A stretch of DNA of 64,000 bases from an uncultured Tateyamaria sp. (lineage in GTDB: Bacteria > Pseudomonadota > Alphaproteobacteria > Rhodobacterales > Rhodobacteraceae): assembly GCF_947503045.1 (NCBI RefSeq), contig NZ_CANNCF010000002.1, positions 527,501 through 591,500 of the forward strand. Direction: 5' to 3'. The first letter of the stretch is position 1; each line of letters opens with the position of its first letter. The notes beneath the pieces were generated by a model. The model ran no database searches, was not told the origin of the DNA, and saw nothing but the letters and a program-made list of their open reading frames with translations. Below, piece after piece: positions 6,718 through 15,776 of this stretch. The position numbers and the translations under genes are program-made.

Positions 6718-9333
6718 TCAGTGGATCACCGCGTCGTCCGGGCGGGGGCGGTTCGTGCCCGACACCCGGTCCCCGATGATCAGACCCTCGGACCCGGCGG
6801 TGACCTCCACGGTCTCCCCGTCCTTCACATCCCCGGCCAGCAGCATCTCTGCCAGCGGGTTTTGCAGGGCCGTCTGGATCACCCGTTTCAGGGGGCGCGC
6901 CCCGAACACCGGGTCGTACCCTTCCTCGGCCAGCCACTTCTTTGCCCCTTCATCCAGCGACAGCGTGATCTTGCGCGCCGCCAGCCGTTTGAGCAGCCGC
7001 TGCATCTGGATCGTCACGATCCCGTGCATATCCTCGCGCGCCAGCCGGTCAAAGATGATGGTCTCGTCCAGACGGTTCAGGAACTCCGGCCGGAAATGGC
7101 TGCGCACCGCGTCCATCACGTCCCGCCGCGCCTGGCTCGGGTCCGCCCCGTCCGGCAGTTGGCTCAGCGCCTGCGCCCCGAGGTTGGAGGTCAGGATGAT
7201 CAGCGTCTGCTTGAAGTCCACGGTCCGCCCCTGCCCATCTGTCAAGATGCCGTCATCCAGCACCTGCAACAGGACGTTGAACACGTCCGGGTGCGCCTTT
7301 TCGACCTCGTCAAACAGTACGACCTGGTAGGGCCTGCGCCGCACCGCCTCGGTCAGGACACCGCCCTCGTCATAGCCGACATAGCCCGGAGGCGCGCCGA
7401 TCAGTCGCGCGACCGCGTGCTTCTCCATGAACTCGGACATGTCGATGCGCACCATCGCGCTGTCATCGTCAAACAAATACTCGGCCACGGCCTTGGTCAG
7501 CTCTGTCTTGCCCACGCCGGTGGGCCCAAGAAACAGGAATGAACCCAAGGGGCGGTTCTCGTCGTTCAATCCCGCCCGCGCCCGGCGCACCGCATTTGCG
7601 ACCGCACGCACGGCACTGTCCTGCCCGATGACGCGGGTGTGCAACTGCTCTTCCATCCGCAGCAGCTTGTCCCGCTCGCCTTCGAGCATCTTGGAGGTCG
7701 GAATGCCCGTCCACCGTTCGACCACGCTTGCGATCTGCTCGGGGCGCACGGCCTCAGACACCATCACGTCGGAGTCGGCCCCTTCGGCCTCTTCCAGCTT
7801 GCGCTCCAGCTCGGGGATCACGCCATAGGACAGCTCACCCGCCTTGGCCAGGTTGCCTTCGCGCTTGGCGATATCAAGCGTCGCGCGGGCGTGATCAAGC
7901 TGTTCCTTGAGGTCGCGGGCCGAGGCCAGCTTGTCCCGTTCCCCCTGCCACTGCGCCGTCATCTCGGAACTGCGTTCCTGCAGATCGGCAAGGTCTTTTT
8001 CCAGCGTCTCAAGCCGGTCCTTGGAGGCCTGATCGTCCTCAAGGCGCAGCGCCTCAACCTCGATCTGCATCTGCAGGATCTGACGGTCGAGCGCGTCCAG
8101 CTCTTCGGGTTTGGAGTCGACCTCCATCCGCAAACGGCTGGCGGCCTCATCCATCAGGTCGATGGCCTTGTCGGGCAGGAACCGGTCGGTGATGTAGCGG
8201 TGCGACAGGATCGCCGCCGTCACCAGCGCGCTGTCCGAAATCCGCACGCCGTGGTGCAATTCGTACTTTTCCTTGATACCGCGCAGGATGCTGATCGTAT
8301 CCTCGACCGTGGGTTCCTCGACCAGAACGGGCTGGAAACGACGGGCAAGGGCCGCGTCTTTTTCCACGTATTTGCGGTATTCGTTGAGGGTTGTCGCGCC
8401 CACACAGTGCAACTCGCCCCGCGCAAGGGCGGGTTTGATCAGGTTGGCGGCATCCATTGCGCCTTCGGAGGCACCGGCACCCACCAGCGTGTGCATTTCG
8501 TCGATGAACAGGATGATTTCGCCCGCAGCTTCTGTGACCTCAGTCAGAACAGCCTTCAGCCGCTCCTCGAACTCACCCCGGTATTTTGCACCGGCGATCA
8601 GTGCACCCATATCCAGCGCCAAAAGACGCTTGTTGCGCAAGCTCTCGGGCACGTCTCCGTTCACGATGCGCAGGGCCAAGCCTTCGGCAATGGCGGTTTT
8701 ACCCACGCCGGGCTCACCGATCAGAACCGGGTTGTTCTTGGTCCTACGGGAAAGCACCTGCATGGCGCGGCGGATTTCCTCATCGCGGCCAATGATCGGG
8801 TCGATCTTGCCCGCCTCGGCGCGTTCGGTCAGGTCCATCGCGTATTTCTTCAACGCCTCATAACCATCCTCGGCGCTTGCCGTATCGGCAGTGCGGCCCT
8901 TGCGGATGTCATTGATGGCGGAGTTCAGATCCTGAGGCGAAACCTTGCCCGCCTCCAGCGCTTCGCGCGCGCCGGATTTGACCATCCCAAGCGCCATCAG
9001 CACCCGTTCGACGGGCACAAAGCTGTCGCCAGCCTTTTTCGCCAGCGCCTCGGCCTCGGCCAGCACCTTGCCGGTGGCCTGATCGAGGTACACTTGCGCG
9101 GCATCGCCGCTCACTTTGGGCTGTTTGGCCAGCAACTGATCCACATGGGTCAGCACGCGGCCCGGATCGCCGCCCGCGCGGGTGATCAGGTTGGCGGCCA
9201 AGCCCTGATCGTCGTCCATCAGGGCCTTCAACAGATGTTCGGGGGTCAGTCTTTGGTGGCTATCGCGTGTCGCGATCGTTTGCGCGGCCTGCACGAACCC
9301 GCGCGACCGCTCCGTGAACTTGCTCAAGTCCAT
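6718..9333 (-). CDS. clpB: ATP-dependent disaggregase ClpB
   Basis: An 871-residue Hsp100 chaperone that, with DnaK, rescues proteins from aggregates in the cytoplasm. Visible parts in order: N-terminal Clp repeat domain ([10 protein letters not shown] near 25-40), first AAA module with Walker [10 protein letters not shown] (about 205), a long coiled-coil middle domain typical of ClpB rather than ClpA, and a second AAA module with GPTGVGKTE (about 605) and sensor region NRLDE. The start [13 protein letters not shown] is the family start and has GAGGAGAG just upstream; the longer frame to 9378 is not needed. A sigma-32-type promoter lies at 9413-9441. Confidence 0.97.
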   Translation of the reverse strand: MDLSKFTERSRGFVQAAQTIATRDSHQRLTPEHLLKALMDDDQGLAANLITRAGGDPGRVLTHVDQLLAKQPKVSGDAAQVYLDQATGKVLAEAEALAKKAGDSFVPVERVLMALGMVKSGAREALEAGKVSPQDLNSAINDIRKGRTADTASAEDGYEALKKYAMDLTERAEAGKIDPIIGRDEEIRRAMQVLSRRTKNNPVLIGEPGVGKTAIAEGLALRIVNGDVPESLRNKRLLALDMGALIAGAKYRGEFEERLKAVLTEVTEAAGEIILFIDEMHTLVGAGASEGAMDAANLIKPALARGELHCVGATTLNEYRKYVEKDAALARRFQPVLVEEPTVEDTISILRGIKEKYELHHGVRISDSALVTAAILSHRYITDRFLPDKAIDLMDEAASRLRMEVDSKPEELDALDRQILQMQIEVEALRLEDDQASKDRLETLEKDLADLQERSSEMTAQWQGERDKLASARDLKEQLDHARATLDIAKREGNLAKAGELSYGVIPELERKLEEAEGADSDVMVSEAVRPEQIASVVERWTGIPTSKMLEGERDKLLRMEEQLHTRVIGQDSAVRAVANAVRRARAGLNDENRPLGSFLFLGPTGVGKTELTKAVAEYLFDDDSAMVRIDMSEFMEKHAVARLIGAPPGYVGYDEGGVLTEAVRRRPYQVVLFDEVEKAHPDVFNVLLQVLDDGILTDGQGRTVDFKQTLIILTSNLGAQALSQLPDGADPSQARRDVMDAVRSHFRPEFLNRLDETIIFDRLAREDMHGIVTIQMQRLLKRLAARKITLSLDEGAKKWLAEEGYDPVFGARPLKRVIQTALQNPLAEMLLAGDVKDGETVEVTAGSEGLIIGDRVSGTNRPRPDDAVIH

Positions 9334-9782
9334 GGTCTCTCTCCTCTTACACAGCGCCCGTATGTCCTGCGCCCTCAAAGAGGCACGCCGAGGTATGGGC
9401 CTACAAGCGTAAAGATGGGGTCAGTGCAGGCCTGTCGCAAGACCTGAGCGCAGGCTTATCGCGACGCTACCACCATCCTGCGCGGGCCGCTGGTTCAGTA
9501 CCGGGACGTCGGGTCTCTCTGGCGCTGCCAAAAGTTTTTCCTCATCAAATCAACCTGTTGTGGCGGATTTTCGCCGATTCCCGGAAGGCGGCGTATGGCG
9601 CGCAGGTTGATCGGACGCACTCAGAAAACAAAGAATTTTCAATAATTTACGAGCAACCGACCGCCAATACAGGCACACACCCACAGTTTCGTGACTCTTC
9701 GTCAAGTGTCCCATCTCTTTAAAACCAGACGGAAGCGTCCACATAGTTATCCACAAGAGTAGTACAAAAAACAGGTGTCAAA
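9334..9782. other. Divergent region upstream of clpB
   Basis: About 450 bases between clpB and a plus-strand hypothetical gene. It holds the heat-shock promoter at 9413-9441 and one perfect DnaA box TTATCCACA at 9747-9755, 28 bases before the next gene. No further boxes cluster around it, so an origin is not indicated. No gene is supported here. Confidence 0.5.
9413..9441 (-). promoter_or_regulatory. Sigma-32 (RpoH) type promoter of clpB
   Basis: Read on the minus strand: CTTGCGA, then 14 bases, then CCCCATCT. This matches the heat-shock consensus CTTGAAA-N(11-16)-CCCCATNT except at two positions of the -35 box. It lies about 80 bases upstream of the clpB start, a gene known to belong to RpoH regulons. 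Confidence 0.7.
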
Positions 9783-10091
9783 ATGCAGACCGTTCCTTTG
9801 CAACTCAGTGACGTGATTTACAACGCAGCCAACCAGACCTTTGAGGCGCTGGTGTCGGTACATGATGGGTCCAACGCGCGGCGCTATGCCTGCGCCATCG
9901 ACGCACCCATCGATATGGAATTTGAGGACGCCGCGCGCGGCCTGTCCACCCAGGCGCTGCGCCGCCACAAGCGCGGACAGTCGGATTCGGTGATCGAAGC
10001 AACGGCCGTTCCAACACGCGCCGCCCGCAAGGGTCAGGTGCACAAGATGGTGCGCCAACCGGCACGTCCGCCCCACGCGCGCGCCGCCTGA
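9783..10091 (+). CDS. Conserved-looking hypothetical protein
   Basis: A 102-residue cytoplasmic protein without a signal peptide or membrane helix. The first 60 residues look like a compact beta-rich domain (LQLSDVIYNAANQTFEALVSV and YACAIDAPIDMEFEDA). The tail is basic and proline-rich. I do not recognise the family. A CAGGTG sequence precedes the ATG. A strong intrinsic terminator at 10206 closes the unit before pyrF. Confidence 0.65.
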   Translation: MQTVPLQLSDVIYNAANQTFEALVSVHDGSNARRYACAIDAPIDMEFEDAARGLSTQALRRHKRGQSDSVIEATAVPTRAARKGQVHKMVRQPARPPHARAA

Positions 10092-10205
10092 GGCAGCCGA
10101 TTTCTGGCACGCAAGTCGCAAACGCCGCGATCTCCCTCGGTCAGGCGCGCCCAAGTGTCAGAGCATTCCAGATGCAGGCCAACGCCTGCGACCACCTGGA
10201 AGTTG

Positions 10206-10242
10206 ACGCCCGAACGCTGTCCCCCCGCGTTCGGGCGTTTTT
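10206..10242 (+). terminator. Intrinsic terminator before pyrF
   Basis: ACGCCCGAACGC (10206-10217) and GCGTTCGGGCGT (10227-10238) pair perfectly over 12 bases and run into TTTTT. It lies about 115 bases after the stop of the gene at 9783. Confidence 0.85.
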
Positions 10243-10306
10243 CGTCAATGGATTTCACGCCGCACCTGCCGTATGACCTCTCAAAACCAGCGCGAGGGGC
10301 AGCAAA

Positions 10307-11023
10307 ATGGCAGATGACAGATTGATCGTGGCGATGGACGTGCCCAACGCGGTTGCAGGGCTGGAACTGGCCGCAGCGCTGGGGGACAGCGTCAACTTTT
10401 ACAAGATCGGTCTGGGCATGCTGACCGGCGGCGGCCTCGCCCTTGCCAACGAGCTGAAACAGGAACACGGCAAGCGCATTTTTCTGGATATGAAGTTGTT
10501 CGACATCGGCGCCACGGTCGAGGCGGCGGTGCGCGGTCTGGCGCAGTTCGATCTCGACTTTCTGACGGTGCACGGCGACCCATACGTGGTGCGCGCAGCC
10601 AAGGAAGGGGCCGCGGGGTCATCCCTCAAGATACTGGCCGTCACCATCCTGACCTCGCTTGATCGCGCTGACCTTGATGACGCGATGATCAAGGCGGGTG
10701 AGGTGGGCGATCTGGTGCCCGAACGGGCGGGGCGCGCGTTTGAGGCCGGGGCCGACGGCGTCATCGCCTCTCCGCACGAGGCACCCGCCATCCGCGCCCT
10801 GCCTGAGTCGCTGGATCGGCTGATTGTGACCCCCGGCGTGCGCCCCGCAGGGGCCGACAAGGGGGACCAGAAACGCATCGCAACCCCCGCAAATGCCATT
10901 GCAAACGGGGTTGACCACATTGTTGTGGGCCGTCCGATCTGGCGTGCACCTGACCCGAAACAGGCCGCAAACAGCATCCTGACCGAGATGCGCAGCCCAC
11001 AAGCCCACAGCCCAAATCGCTGA
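10307..11023 (+). CDS. pyrF: Orotidine 5'-phosphate decarboxylase
   Basis: A 238-residue TIM-barrel enzyme that converts OMP to UMP, the last step of pyrimidine synthesis. Motifs: N-terminal LIVAMDVPN, the catalytic Lys-Asp array in FLDMKLFDIGATV (about residues 58-70), the HGDPYV segment, and the phosphate-binding TPGVRP and VVGRPIW loops. Length is normal for the family. GAGGGGC lies just before the ATG. It stands alone between two terminators. Confidence 0.95.
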   Translation: MADDRLIVAMDVPNAVAGLELAAALGDSVNFYKIGLGMLTGGGLALANELKQEHGKRIFLDMKLFDIGATVEAAVRGLAQFDLDFLTVHGDPYVVRAAKEGAAGSSLKILAVTILTSLDRADLDDAMIKAGEVGDLVPERAGRAFEAGADGVIASPHEAPAIRALPESLDRLIVTPGVRPAGADKGDQKRIATPANAIANGVDHIVVGRPIWRAPDPKQAANSILTEMRSPQAHSPNR

Positions 11024-11099
11024 CAAGACACAAGAATTTGGGTGTGTCCTATGACATATCCACAGGATTCCGAGCGCTACTTTTTTAATCAACAGATTG

Positions 11100-11260
11100 T
11101 GCCTTGAGGGCAACAGGACACTCTATATCGCAGGGTATGGATTTCATGACTGTGCCAACTCGCCTTCAGGTGGTAAGTTGACGCTAGGTGATACTCCCCG
11201 ACGAACCGTTTCTTCCTGAGGTTCGTCACCTCCCCCCGCTCACGTGCGGGGGGTTCTTTT
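11100..11260 (+). ncRNA. Possible small RNA ending in a strong terminator
   Basis: This stretch between pyrF and a minus-strand Nudix gene encodes no protein. It starts with a promoter-like TTGAGG...TATATC (14-base spacing, poor) and ends in a textbook terminator. The segment just before the terminator is pyrimidine-rich (CACCTCCCCCC), resembling an anti-Shine-Dalgarno sequence. It could equally be the 3' UTR of pyrF. Confidence 0.3.
11232..11260 (+). terminator. Intrinsic terminator
   Basis: CCCCCCGC (11232-11239) and GCGGGGGG (11246-11253) surround a 6-base loop and are followed by TTCTTTT. The strand of the T tract assigns it to a plus-strand transcript, either pyrF or a separate small RNA. 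Confidence 0.8.
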
Positions 11261-11272
11261 GGGGGACAGGCG

Positions 11273-11710
11273 TCATCCGCTCCGATCAATGTGGCCCGAA
11301 ACGACACCCGCCAGGTAATCGCCCAGTCGCGGCTTGAACTGCGGCACGACCCGGTCATGGGCCATGAACGCGGCAATCGACATCAGCGCCCAGCCTTGCC
11401 CCTCATCGCCCAGCACGATCTGCGCCTCGGTATCGGCAGGCAGGTGTGCTGCAAAGAACCAGGAAATGTCACCGCTGGAGGTGCCATAGTCGCGCCCCCA
11501 CGTGATCAATTCGGGCGCGATCACAAGGCTCAGCTCTTCGTGGGTTTCGCGTAGCACGCAATTCAGCGGCGTCTCACCCGGCTCGATCCCGCCACCGGGC
11601 AGATCCCAATAGCCTGCCCACATCAATCCGGGGCGATCGTCGCGCTGCAGCGTGGCGAGGTCTTCGCCAACAAACAGCGCCAGTTTTGCCCCGATCACCC
11701 TTCCTGCCAT
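11273..11710 (-). CDS. Nudix hydrolase
   Basis: A 145-residue protein with a complete Nudix box (GGIEPGETPLNCVLRETHEE, about residues 38-57), the Mg-binding site for cleavage of nucleoside diphosphates linked to another group. The substrate cannot be told from sequence. The ATG at 11710 is preceded by GGGG; a TTG two codons upstream is also open but is a weaker start. It is divergent from dinB, with 55 bases between. Confidence 0.85.
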   Translation of the reverse strand: MAGRVIGAKLALFVGEDLATLQRDDRPGLMWAGYWDLPGGGIEPGETPLNCVLRETHEELSLVIAPELITWGRDYGTSSGDISWFFAAHLPADTEAQIVLGDEGQGWALMSIAAFMAHDRVVPQFKPRLGDYLAGVVSGHIDRSG

Positions 11711-11765
11711 GTTCAAACCCCGCGCCAGTCGCTATGCTGATCAGCACTAGCCACAAAGCCCGATC

Positions 11766-13019
11766 ATGCCCAGCCTCTGCCGCGAATGTCTGACCGATTT
11801 TGACGCCGCCACGCGCTGTCCCGCCTGTGGCAGCCCGCGCATCGTGGCCCATCCCGAACTGTTTGATTTGACCATCGCGCATATGGACTGCGACGCGTTT
11901 TACGCCTCGGTGGAAAAGCGGGATGACCCCAGCCTCGAAGGCAAGCCGGTGATCATCGGCGGCGGGCGGCGCGGCGTGGTGTCCACCGCCTGTTACGTGG
12001 CGCGCATCCGTGGCGTGCGCTCGGCCATGCCGATGTTCCAGGCGCTCAAGCTTTGCCCCGAGGCGGTGATCATCAAGCCGCGGATGGAGGCCTATGTCGA
12101 CGCCTCGCGCGCCATCCGCACCATGATGGAGGAACTGACCCCCGCCATCGAGCCCTTGTCGCTGGACGAGGCATTTCTGGACCTCTCGGGCACCGCCCTC
12201 CTGCATGGTGCACCCCCTGCGGTGATGCTGGCGCGGCTCGTGCGACGGATGCGGGATGAATTGGGGCTGACCGGCTCCATCGGTCTCGCCCACAACAAAT
12301 TCCTCGCCAAAGTCGCCTCGGACCTCGAAAAACCGCACGGCTTTTCGGTGATTGGCAAGGGCGACACCGACGCCTTTCTGCGGGACAAACCAGTGCGCCT
12401 GATCTGGGGGATTGGACCTGCGGCACAGGCCTCACTGGAAAAGGCGGGTATTCGCACCTTTTCCGATCTGCTCCGGTGGGAGCAGACCGACCTCATCGCG
12501 CGGTTCGGATCGATGGGCGACCGGCTCTGGCATCTGGCGCGCGGGCAGGACAAACGGCGCGTGTCGCGCGACGCACCAATGAAATCGATCAGCAACGAAA
12601 CCACTTTCAACGACGACACCAGCGACCCCGACATTCTGGACGGGCACCTGTGGCGGATGGCCGAAAAGGTGTCCGACCGGGCCAAGGCCAAGGGGCTCGC
12701 GGGCCGCGTGGTGACGCTGAAACTCAAGCGCCACGATCATTCTTCGCTGACCCGCCGCGTGTCTTTGCGCGATCCCTCGCAATTGGCCGACACGGTCTAT
12801 CGCATCGCACGCGGCCTGTTTGATCAGGTGGGGGATGAGGGGCCCTACCGTCTGCTCGGCTGCGGGCTCAGCGATCTGTGCAGCGCGGACGAGGCCGAAG
12901 TATCGGGCGACCTGCTCGACCCGGATGCGCGCAAGCGCGGGCAGGCGGAACGGGCCGCGGACGCGATCCGCGACCGGTTCGGGCACAATGCAATCCTGAA
13001 AGGGCGGGCGCTGCGTTAG
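11766..13019 (+). CDS. dinB: DNA polymerase IV with N-terminal zinc-finger extension
   Basis: A 417-residue Y-family translesion polymerase. The catalytic acids are in HMDCDAFYASVE (about 39-50) and SLDEAFLDLSG (about 135). A little-finger domain and the C-terminus follow. Before the catalytic core lies an extra segment with C5xxC8 and C18xxC21 (CREC...CPAC), a probable zinc ribbon that E. coli DinB lacks. No LexA box was identified in the 55-base gap upstream. Confidence 0.93.
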   Translation: MPSLCRECLTDFDAATRCPACGSPRIVAHPELFDLTIAHMDCDAFYASVEKRDDPSLEGKPVIIGGGRRGVVSTACYVARIRGVRSAMPMFQALKLCPEAVIIKPRMEAYVDASRAIRTMMEELTPAIEPLSLDEAFLDLSGTALLHGAPPAVMLARLVRRMRDELGLTGSIGLAHNKFLAKVASDLEKPHGFSVIGKGDTDAFLRDKPVRLIWGIGPAAQASLEKAGIRTFSDLLRWEQTDLIARFGSMGDRLWHLARGQDKRRVSRDAPMKSISNETTFNDDTSDPDILDGHLWRMAEKVSDRAKAKGLAGRVVTLKLKRHDHSSLTRRVSLRDPSQLADTVYRIARGLFDQVGDEGPYRLLGCGLSDLCSADEAEVSGDLLDPDARKRGQAERAADAIRDRFGHNAILKGRALR

Positions 13020-13020
13020 C

Positions 13021-13881
13021 CTATTCAGCCGCCAATGGCACCCGCATCTGGCCAATCTCGGCAATTTCGGCAATCACCGCACTCAGACGCTCCTGCACCG
13101 CGTCAAAGTCCCTGGCGGGCTTGATCAGACGCTCGTCCATGTAAAGCGAGCGGTCGATCTCGACCTGAATGGCGTGCTGGTTGCGGGACGGTCGGCCATA
13201 GGCCTGCGTGATATAGGCCCCCGCAAAGGGCGCGTTGCGGGCCACAGTGAACCCGGCGGAGGCGAAGGCGGCTTCGACATGATCCATGATCACGCTACCT
13301 GCAGCGGCGCCAAAGCGATCCCCCAAAACCACATCCGGACGGGCCATGCCACCACGCGCGATTCCATCCATCGCCTCGTGCGGCATTGAATGGCAATCAA
13401 TCAGGATGGCCTGACCGTGATACTGATGCGCCCCATCCAGCAGCTTTTGCAGCATGTGATGGTAGGGGCGCCAATAAAGATCGATGCGCTGCTCGGCCTC
13501 TTCCATGCTCAACTTGCCGCGATAAATCGCACGCCCATTCGCCACCACGCGAGGAATCACCCCAAGGCCACTGGCAATGCGCGGATTGTGTCCCTGCCGG
13601 CGCACCCCTTCGATCAGGGCCGGATCCAATTCATCCGAACTGCGGTTGAGGTCGATATAGGCACGCGGCGCACCGGCCTTGAGCAAGGGCGCGCCCGCAC
13701 GCGGGGCCGAGGCAAAAAGGCGATCCACAAACGCGTCCTCGGAAGAACGCACCGTCATCTCGTCCAGAACCGTCCGGCGCAGAAAGCTCCACGGATAGTC
13801 GCGCCCCGAATGAGGCGACGCAAACACCACGCAACTTGTACGGCGTTCCGGGTGTATGACTTCGTAGGCGACTTTCGGCAT
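13021..13881 (-). CDS. N-formylglutamate amidohydrolase
   Basis: A 286-residue hydrolase of the FGase/HutG family, which releases formate and glutamate from N-formylglutamate at the end of one histidine-degradation route. Seen: FASPHSGRDYP with the metal-ligand His near 25, a second motif SSEDAFVDRLF, the IDLNRSSDELD motif, and DCHSMPHEA. No other hut genes are adjacent, so the family member could act on a related N-acyl amino acid. It is convergent with dinB, stop to stop within 2 bases. Confidence 0.88.
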   Translation of the reverse strand: MPKVAYEVIHPERRTSCVVFASPHSGRDYPWSFLRRTVLDEMTVRSSEDAFVDRLFASAPRAGAPLLKAGAPRAYIDLNRSSDELDPALIEGVRRQGHNPRIASGLGVIPRVVANGRAIYRGKLSMEEAEQRIDLYWRPYHHMLQKLLDGAHQYHGQAILIDCHSMPHEAMDGIARGGMARPDVVLGDRFGAAAGSVIMDHVEAAFASAGFTVARNAPFAGAYITQAYGRPSRNQHAIQVEIDRSLYMDERLIKPARDFDAVQERLSAVIAEIAEIGQMRVPLAAE

Positions 13882-13974
13882 GGGCCCTCCTCTTGGCTTT
13901 CAGCATAGACCATCCCGGTCCAAAGCCAAAAGCCCTTGATCCCGGGTTCGACTCCTTTTATAGCCCCCATACCC

Positions 13975-13992
13975 GGCGCGGATTTCCGCGCC
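13975..13992. repeat. GC hairpin upstream of tRNA-Val
   Basis: GGCGCGG and CCGCGCC form a perfect 7-base stem around ATTT. A second weaker stem CCCAC...GTGGG follows directly. The role is unknown; either could end leftward or rightward transcripts. Confidence 0.35.
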
Positions 13993-14031
13993 CACTTTTA
14001 TTGTGGGCCGTAAAAATGCGCAGGGCAACGT

Positions 14032-14106
14032 GCGGGATTAGCTCAGCGGTAGAGCACTTCGTTGACATCGAAGGGGTCACAAGTTCGATCCTTGTATCTC
14101 GCACCA
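14032..14106 (+). tRNA. tRNA-Val (GAC)
   Basis: A full cloverleaf can be folded. The acceptor stem is GCGGGAT with ATCTCGC (one G-U), the D arm has GCTCAGCGGTAGAGC, the anticodon arm is CTTCG-TTGACAT-CGAAG with anticodon GAC (valine, GUC), and the T arm contains GTTCGATC. The CCA end is encoded at 14104-14106. No isotype ambiguity is seen. Confidence 0.95.
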
Positions 14107-14217
14107 CCGCATTCCGCCAACGGGCCTTTGCGCCCTGCGGCAACAGACACCGGCACCTCTCGTGCCAAAACGCAACCCGGCGCTGCTTCGCGCCATGAAA
14201 CATGAGGAAGAAGCGCC

Positions 14218-14343
14218 ATGAAGGTTCGCAACTCGCTCCGTTCGCTCAAAAACCGGCACCGTGATTGCCGCGTTGTGCGTCGCAAAGGCCGCGTATACGT
14301 CATCAACAAGACGCAGCGCCGGTTCAAAGCACGCCAGGGCTAA
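14218..14343 (+). CDS. rpmJ: 50S ribosomal protein L36 (zinc-less form)
   Basis: A 41-residue basic protein starting [17 protein letters not shown] and ending RFKARQG. It belongs to the C-minus paralogue group: only one cysteine (C17) remains of the usual CxxC...C...H zinc site. GAGGAAGAAG sits just before the ATG. A strong terminator follows 25 bases after the stop. Confidence 0.95.
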   Translation: MKVRNSLRSLKNRHRDCRVVRRKGRVYVINKTQRRFKARQG

Positions 14344-14365
14344 GCCCCAGCGACATTGACTGACA

Positions 14366-14400
14366 CACAGGCCGCTCCTTCGGGGGCGGCCTGTTTCGTT
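14366..14400 (+). terminator. Intrinsic terminator of rpmJ
   Basis: CAGGCCGC (14368-14375) and GCGGCCTG (14386-14393) pair around a TCCTTCGGGG-type loop and are followed by TTTCGTT. Confidence 0.85.
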
Positions 14401-14404
14401 CTGC

Positions 14405-15532
14405 CTAGATGCTGAACAGCGGTTTGGCGTGACGCAGATGGCGGTCCAGCAGCGGACGTAACACACGCCCCCGGTCCAGGATTCGGCGCGCCGGAACCCG
14501 TGGGCCCGCCTGCGACAACGCGAGGTCCGGCCAGATCGAGGCCAGCGGGCCATAGCAGTCCGCGCGCATCGCCTTGTCGAGCTCCGGCCCGACAAGAAAC
14601 GTTTCTGCCGGGGCACCATTGGCCCACACAACCTCGTGCCCCTCGCAGGCAAAGTGGTGATATTGCACGCCTGACCGGGCCGCCTCACAGCGGCGAATGC
14701 CCGGTAACCCCTCCAATTTGGCCGCCGCGACAAGAACCTGGGGTGCATCCGCAACACGGGCGGTGATCTTCGAGGCCAGCAAGAACCGGTGTTGCGGCGA
14801 CACCACAAGATCGCTGGCCGGATAACCGGGGCCAAGCGCCCCTGCCTTGATCCGGATCGGCCGCGCGCGCGGTCTGAGCGCCAGTTGATCAGCGCAGATG
14901 CGACGGGTTCCCGTCCAGCGGATCACCTGGACGCCATTGTCCATCGTGACCACCTGATCCCCGACGCGCAGCGCCTCGACCGCCACAGGTCCGCGCGGCG
15001 TCAAAATCCGCGTACCGGTCGTGAAACAGGGCACAAAGGACTGGCTGTCGCTGACCCCGGCCATCTGCTGCGAGCCGAAGGCGGAGATGCTGTTGACTGT
15101 GATGGATTCAATTGGAAAGTCATCAAAGGGGTTCGATCCAAACCCCTCACCATCGTCGATCATGACAAAGAACAGATCACCCGTCTCTGTCTGAATGATC
15201 CCACCAAGTCCGTTATAGTCGGGCTGCCCGGTGCCGGGCGGAAAGGTGACGGTCACATTCGCATTGAACAGGCTGTCATATTGCGTGGCCACCGGACCGC
15301 CCCCGATGTCAAACGTCACATCCTCGGCGTCCGGACGATCATTGGTGTTGATCAGCCCATCCTCGTTGGCGTCATCGGCGGAGATGCTGGCGATATGGTC
15401 CGAGGCGGGGTCGGCAGCGCTGTAATAGGTGCCCAGCAGCTCGGACTGGTTTTCGGCCGTCGCGTTGCCATCGACCGGATCAAGGTCGCCAACATTGCCA
15501 AGGTGGATAACGCTCAGATTGAACGTGGTCAT
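14405..15532 (-). CDS. Hint-domain secreted-type protein
   Basis: A 375-residue protein of the type common in Rhodobacteraceae. The first 165 residues are acidic, Asp/Asn-rich and beta-like (DANEDGLINTNDRPDAEDV resembles a calcium loop). A Hint (hedgehog/intein) domain follows, starting PCFTTGTRILTPRGPVAVEAL with the catalytic Cys near 169, then VVSPQHRFLL and a late HEVVWANGAPAETF. Hint domains self-cleave; here it is C-terminal and could release or attach the N-terminal part. There is no classical signal peptide, so type I export is plausible. It converges with rpmJ. Confidence 0.82.
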   Translation of the reverse strand: MTTFNLSVIHLGNVGDLDPVDGNATAENQSELLGTYYSAADPASDHIASISADDANEDGLINTNDRPDAEDVTFDIGGGPVATQYDSLFNANVTVTFPPGTGQPDYNGLGGIIQTETGDLFFVMIDDGEGFGSNPFDDFPIESITVNSISAFGSQQMAGVSDSQSFVPCFTTGTRILTPRGPVAVEALRVGDQVVTMDNGVQVIRWTGTRRICADQLALRPRARPIRIKAGALGPGYPASDLVVSPQHRFLLASKITARVADAPQVLVAAAKLEGLPGIRRCEAARSGVQYHHFACEGHEVVWANGAPAETFLVGPELDKAMRADCYGPLASIWPDLALSQAGPRVPARRILDRGRVLRPLLDRHLRHAKPLFSI

Positions 15533-15776
15533 CGCACATGCTCCGGACTGGGCCTGGCATGTGTGTCTTCATGCATCCCCGATACTGCCCCGCCACATGC
15601 GTAAGGGCGTGCCGTTAACACCTGTTGAACAAAGCCCTCACGATCCGCAAGAGAACGTGCGCAATGGGATTCAAATGCGAGATATCTGCGCCGATGACAG
15701 CAGGCTGAAGCCATTGTGTCTTGCCAGAACCGGGGACGGATGCTCTTGATCTTGGCGAGACGGCACAAGGCACCCC

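Noticed and set aside
7639-9447. 602-residue plus-strand frame opposite clpB
   Set aside because: It is the mirror of a highly conserved GC-rich gene; the protein resembles nothing and has no ribosome site.
9747-9755. Perfect DnaA box as a sign of a replication origin
   Set aside because: Only one perfect box is present, with loose matches near 505 and 11053. There is no cluster, no AT-rich unwinding region and no dnaA or parA gene.
11051-11107. 18-codon frame beginning MTYPQDSERYF
   Set aside because: No Shine-Dalgarno sequence and no regulatory codon run. Length is within chance.
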